Assembly (NCBI GenBank): GCA_016782825.1
Contig: JADHXT010000182.1
Location: forward strand, 1-7,059
Source: Candidatus Brocadiia bacterium
GTDB lineage: Bacteria; Planctomycetota; PUPC01; DSUN01
Direction: 5' to 3'
DNA length: 7,059 nucleotides
The notes under the pieces are model-generated. The model did no database searches and had not been told where the DNA came from. It worked only from the letters and a program-made list of their open reading frames with translations. Positions within the stretch are counted from its first letter, which is position 1. The number at the start of each line of letters is the position of its first letter. This document shows, piece by piece, positions 1-5,440 of the stretch. The translations under genes were made by a program, and so were the position numbers.

Positions 1-2105
1 TGATCTTCCACGGCAACTACGAGATCCAGATCCTCGACAGCCACCACGTCAAGAAACCCACGGCCGCCCACTGCGGCGGGATCTACCCCCGGGCGGAGAC
101 CAAGCCCAAGTACCGCTACATCGACGAGGGCTCGCCGCCCAGGGTCAACGCCGCCAGGCCGCCGGGCCAGTGGCAAACGCTCGACATCATCTTCCAGTCG
201 CCCAGGTTCGACGATGACGGCAGCAAGACGGCTCATGCCAGGTTCGTCAGAGTCGTCCACAATGGTCTGGTGATCCAGGAGAACGTCGAGGTGCCGCACG
301 CCAGCGGCACGAACTGGCGCCGCAAGCAGCATCCGCAGGGGCCAATCATCATCCAGGGCGACCATGGCCCGATCGCGCTCCGCAATGTGCGCGTGCGCGA
401 CTGGGATGGCGAGACGACGCGAGGGCTGAACGTCCCGCCCGAGGGATTCGCGGCGCTCTTCAACGGCAAGGATCTCGCCGGCTGGCACACGCCGCCCCTG
501 GCGAAGAAGCACTGGCGCATCGAGGACGGCGTGCTCAAGGCGTCGGGGCTCGTCGAGACGTGGGGCGCGTGCCTGGCCACGAAGAAGCGGTACAGGGACT
601 TCACGCTCATGCTCGACTTCAGGATGCCGACCATTTCCGACAGCGGCATCAACTTCCGCAAACTGATCCCGACGATCCCGGGCTTCGGCGACATGGAGCA
701 GTTCAACCTGCGCTCACGGGGCGGGATGGGGCACCTCGAGAGCTACTACTTCCTGCCCAAGGAGACCGCCAGGGAGATGAAGCTCAAGGAGGACGAGAAG
801 CCTCATCTGAGGCATATCGACCCGAAGGTCGGGGTGTGGCACACGGTCACGCTGACCCTCATGGGCCGGACCCTCTCCGCCACCTACGACGGCGAGGTGC
901 TCTATGACCGATTCAGGTACCACGAGTGGATGATGAGCCTGGAGCCGGCCCCCATTCGGCTTCAGAAGCACGTTGTCGTGCGCGGCCAGAACCTGGGCAA
1001 GGAGAACCCCTGCCCCATCGAGTTCCGCAACATCTTCATCAAGGAGCTCAAGCCCGGCGACGCCCCCGCGCCTGCCGAGCCCGCCACGACGCCAGCGAAG
1101 CCAGCCTCACCCAACGCGGAGCTGCTGGCCCGCATCGACAGGAGCGATCTGCCCGGAGCCTACGACCCCGCCAAGCACCAGGAGTACGTCGACCGACGCA
1201 TGGCAGGCCTGCGCAACGCACAGAAGGGCAGAATCAGCCGGCTGTGGAAGGAGAAACAGAGGATCGACCCGCACATGCCGAACCGCGGCCAGTCATTCGT
1301 GAAGATCATGGAGCATGTGGCGGAAGACGGGCAGCGCGCCGCCGAGGATGCGAAGATGTCGAAGGGCATCGTCCTGCTCTCGTTCACGGTCGACGGGGCC
1401 AAGCGGACGGCGGGCCTGTACGTGCCGCCGGGATACGACGCATCGAAGTCCTGGCCCCTCATCGTGTACCTGCACGGCGGCGGCGGGAACGGGGATCGCG
1501 TGGACGCCGCGTGGGCCAGCCGCCATCCCATTGTGCGTGTGGCCCGGGAGCATCCTGCTCGCGTCCCCGCGCTGATCCTTGTCCCGCGCTGCCCGCGAGG
1601 GAGGATCTGGGCGCCCGTGCCGCCGGACCCGGTACAGTCACCATGGCGGCTGAGGCGTCACGGCCGGAAGCCGGCGCCGGATGCAGCGGCCCACATCACG
1701 GCGGCGATCGATGCCGCGGTCGCGGCATACGCGGTGGACGAGGACCGGATCACCCTGGCGGGACACTCCATGGGCGGCGAGGGCTCGACCCGCTATGCGG
1801 CCCTGCACGCCGACCGCTTCGCGGCCGTGGCACCCTCGGCAGGCTCGGCGGTGATCGTCCTCGAGGATGCCCCGAAGCTGGCGCAGATGGGCGTGTGGAT
1901 CTTCCAGGGCGAGACCGACAGGATCAGCACGGCCGCGCTCGCGAAGCGTTTGGTCGCCGCCATCCGCGAGGCCGGCGGCGAGCCCCGCTACACAGAGCAC
2001 AAGGGCGCAGGCCACGCCACGGCGTACCGCGCTTACAGCGATCCCAAGTTCATCGAGTGGCTCCTGAAGCAGAGGAAGCGTCGGCGCCCGACGACACCAC
2101 ACTGA
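1..2105 (+). CDS. Tandem DUF1080 (3-keto-disaccharide hydrolase-like) and alpha/beta hydrolase fusion protein, 5' partial
   Basis: The reading frame is open from the left edge (first full codon at 3) to TGA 2103-2105, so the true start and any signal peptide lie outside. The ATG at 270 falls inside a domain and is not the start. Domain order: the C-terminal half of a canonical DUF1080/PF06439 domain (about 3-425; NYEIQILD, CGGIYP, PPGQWQTLDI, DHGPIALRNV); a second, divergent DUF1080 domain (447-1050; FNGKDLAGWH, WRIEDGVLKA, DSGINFR); a Pro/Ala-rich linker (1050-1120); a probably helical, charged spacer (1120-1370); and an alpha/beta hydrolase (1370-2090). The hydrolase has the oxyanion motif HGGGGN (1473-1490), nucleophile elbow GHSMGG with Ser at 1767-1769, Asp in GETD at 1917-1919 and His in GAGHA at 2013-2015, so the triad is complete. 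PF06439 members are linked to cleavage of 3-keto-glycosides. The hydrolase half resembles esterases of the PHB-depolymerase/dienelactone-hydrolase type. Its role as a carbohydrate esterase is inferred from the fusion and neighbours. Export is likely but not visible. Confidence 0.92.
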   Translation, partial: IFHGNYEIQILDSHHVKKPTAAHCGGIYPRAETKPKYRYIDEGSPPRVNAARPPGQWQTLDIIFQSPRFDDDGSKTAHARFVRVVHNGLVIQENVEVPHASGTNWRRKQHPQGPIIIQGDHGPIALRNVRVRDWDGETTRGLNVPPEGFAALFNGKDLAGWHTPPLAKKHWRIEDGVLKASGLVETWGACLATKKRYRDFTLMLDFRMPTISDSGINFRKLIPTIPGFGDMEQFNLRSRGGMGHLESYYFLPKETAREMKLKEDEKPHLRHIDPKVGVWHTVTLTLMGRTLSATYDGEVLYDRFRYHEWMMSLEPAPIRLQKHVVVRGQNLGKENPCPIEFRNIFIKELKPGDAPAPAEPATTPAKPASPNAELLARIDRSDLPGAYDPAKHQEYVDRRMAGLRNAQKGRISRLWKEKQRIDPHMPNRGQSFVKIMEHVAEDGQRAAEDAKMSKGIVLLSFTVDGAKRTAGLYVPPGYDASKSWPLIVYLHGGGGNGDRVDAAWASRHPIVRVAREHPARVPALILVPRCPRGRIWAPVPPDPVQSPWRLRRHGRKPAPDAAAHITAAIDAAVAAYAVDEDRITLAGHSMGGEGSTRYAALHADRFAAVAPSAGSAVIVLEDAPKLAQMGVWIFQGETDRISTAALAKRLVAAIREAGGEPRYTEHKGAGHATAYRAYSDPKFIEWLLKQRKRRRPTTPH

Positions 2106-2144
2106 AACACGGCAGGTGCTGAGCCGGCAGCCGCTGGAGAGCTG

Positions 2145-3554
2145 ATGAAGCACTCCCTCTTCGTATCCGTCCTTTCCCTCGCCCTCGTCGCAGGTTGCGT
2201 CGGCAGCGCCCCGCGCCTGGACTGGCGGGAAGGCTCCCGACGCCTCGCCTATCCCGTTGCCGACAGCCCTCGCAAGCTCACCCCGCTGATGGAGCGGGAG
2301 TTGCGCGGGTGTTTCGACTTCTTCTGGAGAGAGTGGGTCTCCGATCCCGCCAAGCCCACCTACGGCCTGACCAACGGGGACTATGTCGGCATAGGGCTCT
2401 ACGCCCCCATCCCCATCGAGTCGCAGGGCTTCTACCTCGCAGCCATCGTCATCGGCGTCGAGCGCCGATGGATCAGCAGGCAGGCCGGCTACGACCGCGC
2501 GCTGCTCACGCTGAACACCCTCAAGAAGCTCAAGCACATCAACGGATTCTACTACCACTTCATCGATACCGACACGGGCCTTCGCGGCTGGAAGGACTCG
2601 CACAACGTCGAGCTGAGTAACGGCAGCACGGGCACAATGGTCATGGGGGCCCTGGTCGCGGGGGAGTACTTCGGCGGCGAGGTCAAGGCGCTGGCCGAGG
2701 AGCTATACGCCCGCATCAACTGGAAGTGGTTCACCAACCCCAAGACGAAGCACCCGTACCTCGCCTGCTTCCCCGAAGACAAGCCCACCAAGGAGCCCCA
2801 CGGCGGCATGAACGAGGAGGGCTTCTTCGGGGGCTGGGCCGCCTACGGGGAGCACATGTTTCTCTACATCCTCGGCGCCGGGGCGCCCAACCCCGACTTC
2901 GCCCGGGGCGCCGACTCCTACTACGCGATGATCGCCCACAAGGGCAGGTACAAGGGCGAGGAGTTCATCTTCTGCGGAACAGGCGGCGCCTTCACTTACC
3001 AGTGGACGCACGCGTTCGTGGACTTCCGCCACATCGAGGACAAGCTGGGCCGCAACTGGTTTGCCAATTCCCGCCACGCCGCCGTTGCCGCGCGGCAGTA
3101 CGCGATCGACCGGGCCGGAGACATCAAGGGCCTGGGCCCCAACTCCTGGGGCATGTCGGCATGCATGAGCCCCACGACCATCTACAGCGGGCACTACGGA
3201 TCGAAGCCGTTCGGCGCTGGCTACAAGGTGCTCGAGGACGGCACCGTCCCGCCGTACGGTTCATCCGGTTTCGTGGTGTTCACGCCGAAGGAGTCGATCG
3301 AGGCCCTGGAACACATGTACACGATACCCGGCCTGGTCGGGAAGTACGGGCTCTACGATGCCTACAGCTTCAAGACGAAGGCTGACGGCGACAAGCCCTG
3401 GATCGCCAAGAGCTACCTGGGCATCGACAAGGGGCTGGTGCTGCTCATGTTCGAGAACTACTCCACGCAGCTCATCTGGAAGCTGTTCCATCGGAGCCCG
3501 CATGTGCAGAAGGGGCTGCGGGTGCTGGGGTTCAAGCACACCACAACAAAGTGA
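2145..3554 (+). CDS. PF10091 (glucoamylase/GH144-type) glycan hydrolase, predicted lipoprotein
   Basis: 469 residues. The N-terminus has a lipoprotein signal with lipobox LVAGC (Cys18), so the mature protein should be membrane-anchored. ATG 2145 has GGAGA at 2136-2140 and is the first start after the preceding gene's TGA. Family landmarks run the whole length: CFDFFW (about 56-61), GFYLAAIVIGVERRWISR (95-112), GFYYHFID (134-141), VELS (155-158), YGEHMFLYILGAG (234-246), WTHAFVDFRH (287-296), WGMSAC (335-340), DGTVPPYGSSG (365-375), YGLYDAYSF (401-409), YLGIDKGLVLLMFENY (424-439) and the closing RVLGF. PF10091 includes GH144 endo-beta-1,2-glucanases and the related domain of cyclic beta-1,2-glucan synthases, so an (alpha/alpha)6-barrel acting on a glucan is expected. 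Oddities: the usual S-x-I-D-T-A motif after VELS reads NGSTG, with Ser161 where Asp is normally found, and GLxxDR near residue 74 reads GLTNGD. Substrate and even activity are therefore uncertain. It is probably co-transcribed with the upstream gene (39-base gap). Confidence 0.92.
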   Translation: MKHSLFVSVLSLALVAGCVGSAPRLDWREGSRRLAYPVADSPRKLTPLMERELRGCFDFFWREWVSDPAKPTYGLTNGDYVGIGLYAPIPIESQGFYLAAIVIGVERRWISRQAGYDRALLTLNTLKKLKHINGFYYHFIDTDTGLRGWKDSHNVELSNGSTGTMVMGALVAGEYFGGEVKALAEELYARINWKWFTNPKTKHPYLACFPEDKPTKEPHGGMNEEGFFGGWAAYGEHMFLYILGAGAPNPDFARGADSYYAMIAHKGRYKGEEFIFCGTGGAFTYQWTHAFVDFRHIEDKLGRNWFANSRHAAVAARQYAIDRAGDIKGLGPNSWGMSACMSPTTIYSGHYGSKPFGAGYKVLEDGTVPPYGSSGFVVFTPKESIEALEHMYTIPGLVGKYGLYDAYSFKTKADGDKPWIAKSYLGIDKGLVLLMFENYSTQLIWKLFHRSPHVQKGLRVLGFKHTTTK

Positions 3555-3583
3555 GTACCGCCGGGCTGCGTTTGGCACTGCAA

Positions 3584-3706
3584 TGGCCCTGCTTCGGGTT
3601 CAGGGCCCTCGATCCGAGTCTGGTCCTCGCCCAGGCCACGCCCGTCCTCTATGCCACCGAGGAGAACGACGAGGGCCAGAGGGTGCCGGTCAGGAAGAGG
3701 CTGTAG
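3584..3706 (+). pseudogene. Possible C-terminal gene remnant with coding-like codon periodicity
   Basis: In frame 2 this stretch ends at TAG 3704-3706. Over its last 28 codons (3620-3703), 27 end in G or C, while second positions are A/T-rich (17 of 28). That is the pattern of real genes in this window and is unlike non-coding sequence. The peptide includes ALDPSLVLAQ and TPVLYATEENDEG, then a basic tail VRKRL. No start codon with a Shine-Dalgarno fits, and the frame runs back into the preceding gene out of frame, so it looks like the 3' end of a gene whose 5' part was deleted. The pattern D-P-S-x-V-L-A-x(4)-P-x-L ... E-x-x-E-G loosely recalls a strand-turn motif of five-bladed propellers such as GH130/GH43. 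That assignment is from memory and weak. The left boundary is approximate. Confidence 0.35.
3585..3607 (+). terminator. GC-rich hairpin 30 bases after the PF10091 gene
   Basis: Perfect 7-bp arms GGCCCTG (3585-3591) and CAGGGCC (3601-3607) flank a 9-base loop. A second small stem CTCG/CGAG follows at 3608-3618. There is no T-tract, so it is not a classical rho-independent terminator. It may pause transcription or protect the mRNA 3' end. It also overlaps the coding-like remnant, so the pairing could be incidental. Confidence 0.3.
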
Positions 3707-3761
3707 ACCGCCGCACGTGTTTACATTCTGCCATCACGCACTGACGGATCGCCATTCCCTT

Positions 3762-3811
3762 CCACGGCATGATCGCGTATCTTGAAGTGTTCTGACCACT
3801 CCACGCCGTGG
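3762..3811 (+). promoter_or_regulatory. Inverted repeat enclosing an 8-codon ORF in the leader of the TTG-start gene
   Basis: Arms CCACGGC (3762-3768) and GCCGTGG (3805-3811) are perfect 7-bp complements separated by 36 bases. The right arm also belongs to a tight palindrome CCACGCCGTGG (3801-3811), so two mutually exclusive folds exist. The loop begins exactly with an ATG (3769) that opens an 8-codon ORF encoding MIAYLEVF and ending at TGA 3793-3795. It lacks a recognisable Shine-Dalgarno. The layout resembles a leader/attenuator, but chance is a fair alternative. Confidence 0.25.
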
Positions 3812-3830
3812 CGCGCGGCGACCACAAGCC

Positions 3831-3845
3831 GGTGGGTGGGGCGGG
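3831..3845 (+). promoter_or_regulatory. G-tract cluster just upstream of the ribosome binding site
   Basis: GGTGGGTGGGGCGGG contains four G-runs (2, 3, 4 and 3) with one-base loops T, T and C, enough for a two-layer G-quadruplex in DNA or mRNA. Part of it (GGTGG 3835-3839) can instead pair with CCACC (3850-3854), next to the AGGAGG. Either structure could influence translation of the downstream TTG-start gene. No experimental support is visible. Confidence 0.3.
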
Positions 3846-3854
3846 CGAGCCACC

Positions 3855-3860
3855 AGGAGG
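3855..3860 (+). promoter_or_regulatory. Perfect Shine-Dalgarno AGGAGG deciding a TTG start
   Basis: AGGAGG lies 6 bases before TTG 3867. An in-frame stop TGA sits at 3783-3785, and no ATG or GTG occurs in frame between it and 3867. The first internal Met is at codon 102, beyond the signal peptide. This fixes TTG as the start. Confidence 0.8.
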
Positions 3861-3866
3861 CGAGGC

Positions 3867-5297
3867 TTGAACACGACGCGGCTCGTTCTCATCGCGGCCC
3901 TCGCCGCTGCCTTCCCTGCCCATGCGCTCGACGTGGAAGCCATCACCGGGAAACCGACCGCGGGCAACCCGCAGCTTGGTAACAGGCAGGCATGGCCCGA
4001 CCTGGTTGGCGACGAGTACTTCCCCAAGGCAACGTGGCCGAAGGCTCGGCTGCTGATCTGGCCACATGCAGGCAGGAGCTTCGGAAGAGGCGAGCCGAAG
4101 CCAGACCCGCTGGACCCCGCCAGTTGGATCGACGCAGCCACGGGCCAGCCCGCCGACACGGCGCCAGACATGAATACGGACCTCCTCCTGCCCGATGCCG
4201 ACAAGCCCTACAGGGTAACTCTCAAGGGACAGAAGAACCGCGCCTGCCGACACCTGACGGTCGGCCGAAACGCCGTCTTCGAGCCAGGCGGCGGCGGCTC
4301 CCTCGCTGTCTTTGGCAATGTGTGGATTCGTCCCGGTGGGACCCTCTATGTCTACCGGACGCTCAAGCTCGCGGGCGGGCGCAACACCTTCTTCCGAAAC
4401 GACTGGCCCGCCGACGGGAACCTGAGAAAGCTCCACGACACGGGCGCGATCGTGACGTTCGACCCGGCGGACCCCAGGAAGCCCAATCCCTGGAGCTGGC
4501 GGACCAACCGAACCCCGAGCGTGTGCCACTTCTTCCAGCACGACAAGCCGGAAGCCACAACCGAGTTCATCGGATACAGCAGCTCCAGAGACGAAGTTCG
4601 GGTCATAGCCGGCACGCTCATCGTGGGGCGCGATAGCCGCTTCCTCTGCGGGGGCGCGGCGATGCTGGACATCGCCAAGGGAGCCGCCGTTGCGTTGATG
4701 GACGGCGCCATGACCGGAAAGACGGTCAACCAGTTCGGGACCTGCTGCAGACTGTCGGGCGGATCGATCAGCGCCGGCCTGCGGGATCGACCGATCAAGC
4801 GGGACGCACGCCTCGGCCTCGGGTACAGCAACTGGATGAACCTGACCTTCCCCGACCAGAAGAAGAGCCGGCGCGGGAACTCCTACGACTATGGCCGATT
4901 CAGCGCCACCCTGTCCGGTAGACTGGTCGCCTACCCCGTCAAGGGCAGCGATGCACGGCTCGTGATCGGGTGGCAGCGCATCAGCGCCGGCGGCGGGGGG
5001 CGCGGCGTCAACAAGACGGATGGATTCAACCGGACCTTCGCCAAACTCCTGCCCAAGATCACGATCTGGGTGAGCCCCGACACCCGGATCGCCAACGTCC
5101 GCTTCGAGGATCTGCATCGGGGCGGTATCATCATGCCGGATGTGGCGGCCGCTACGAGGTGGAAGAACATCACCTTCGGCAAGGGGTGCCTCAGCAGGGA
5201 CGTGAAGGAGCTTCTCCGCGAGTACGAAGGCAAGATGAACCGCGGCCGCCCGGTGGACAAGCTTAAGCCGGACCGCAGGGAGTATGTGACACCGTAG
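3867..5297 (+). CDS. Secreted protein of unknown family, possible beta-helix
   Basis: 476 residues, TTG start with perfect AGGAGG, stop TAG. The N-terminus is a Sec signal peptide with a likely signal peptidase I site at AHA-LD (after residue 20), so the protein is exported. I do not recognise a named family. The N-terminal part is Pro/Trp-rich (YFPKATWPKARLLIWPH, 51-67; DPASWID, 83-89). It is followed by NTDLLLPDADKPYRVTL (103-119) and short alternating strands with Gly turns: RHLTVGRNAVFEPGGGG (128-144), LAVFGNVWIRPGGTL (146-160) and GTLIVGRDSRFLCGGAAML (249-267). This pattern is typical of parallel beta-helix or G8-like stacked folds. Cys occur at 127, 220, 261, 293-294 and 441. The C-terminal end is charged (KELLREYEGKMNRGRPVDKLKPDR). 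There is no visible catalytic motif and no transmembrane segment after the signal. Its position between two glycan hydrolases suggests glycan binding or cleavage (inference). Codon use matches its neighbours, so recent transfer is not suggested. Confidence 0.82.
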   Translation: MNTTRLVLIAALAAAFPAHALDVEAITGKPTAGNPQLGNRQAWPDLVGDEYFPKATWPKARLLIWPHAGRSFGRGEPKPDPLDPASWIDAATGQPADTAPDMNTDLLLPDADKPYRVTLKGQKNRACRHLTVGRNAVFEPGGGGSLAVFGNVWIRPGGTLYVYRTLKLAGGRNTFFRNDWPADGNLRKLHDTGAIVTFDPADPRKPNPWSWRTNRTPSVCHFFQHDKPEATTEFIGYSSSRDEVRVIAGTLIVGRDSRFLCGGAAMLDIAKGAAVALMDGAMTGKTVNQFGTCCRLSGGSISAGLRDRPIKRDARLGLGYSNWMNLTFPDQKKSRRGNSYDYGRFSATLSGRLVAYPVKGSDARLVIGWQRISAGGGGRGVNKTDGFNRTFAKLLPKITIWVSPDTRIANVRFEDLHRGGIIMPDVAAATRWKNITFGKGCLSRDVKELLREYEGKMNRGRPVDKLKPDRREYVTP

Positions 5298-5405
5298 CCG
5301 TCCGCTGAAGGGATTACGAAGCTGCCCAGAAGAGGGATGGTATCCTCCCGGGCAACAGCGCTCACCGCGTGCCCGCCGCAACCGGGGCCATCCCCTGGAC
5401 GTTGC

Positions 5406-5422
5406 GTATCACGCGTTGATAC
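5406..5422. promoter_or_regulatory. Perfect 6+6 inverted repeat upstream of the GH32 gene
   Basis: GTATCA (5406-5411) and TGATAC (5417-5422) are exact complements around a 5-base spacer CGCGT, ending 18 bases before the ATG of the GH32 gene. Size and position suit an operator for a sugar-responsive regulator, or a hairpin near the ribosome binding site. A poor sigma70-like pair (TGGACG 5396-5401, GATACT 5418-5423, 16-base spacing) would overlap it. No regulator gene is in the window. Confidence 0.4.
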
Positions 5423-5440
5423 TCGACCAGAGAGTGCCCT

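Larger units (their letters stand above)
3555..3866. other. 312-base intergenic region between the PF10091 and TTG-start genes
   Basis: No intact gene is visible on either strand. From left to right it contains a 7-bp hairpin (3585-3607), a stretch with strong codon periodicity ending in TAG (3584-3706), an AT-richer patch starting TTTACATTCTG (about 3719-3729), inverted-repeat arms enclosing an 8-codon ORF (3762-3811), four G-tracts (3831-3845) and an AGGAGG ribosome binding site (3855-3860). A weak sigma70-like pair, TTCCCT (3755-3760) with TATCTT 17 bases later (3778-3783), is the best promoter guess but is not convincing. Confidence 0.6.

Noticed and set aside
270..272. ATG 270 as the start of the DUF1080 fusion gene
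   Set aside because: The frame is open to the left edge, and residues encoded at 3-269 continue the same DUF1080 domain.
926..2122. 398-codon open frame on the plus strand overlapping the alpha/beta hydrolase
   Set aside because: The translation is Arg/Gly/Pro/Ala-rich and of low complexity, and it lies out of frame within a gene that has an intact catalytic triad.
2103..2145. Readthrough fusion of genes 1 and 2, which share a frame separated only by one TGA
   Set aside because: Gene 2 begins with its own ribosome site and lipoprotein signal, so it is a separate protein. There is no sign of recoded TGA.
1638..2603. 321-codon open frame on the minus strand spanning the end of gene 1 and start of gene 2
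   Set aside because: It crosses two well-supported plus-strand genes and their junction, and no protein motif is visible. It is a composition artefact.
3690..5381. 563-codon open frame on the minus strand opposite the unknown secreted protein gene
   Set aside because: It mirrors a high-GC coding frame on the plus strand. It has no signal peptide or recognisable domain and no convincing ribosome site, while the plus-strand gene has a signal peptide and AGGAGG.
5384..5398. GGGGCCATCCCC hairpin as a terminator for the unknown secreted protein gene
   Set aside because: The stem is only 4 bp, or 6 bp with a bulge. It has no T-tract and is expected by chance in sequence this GC-rich.
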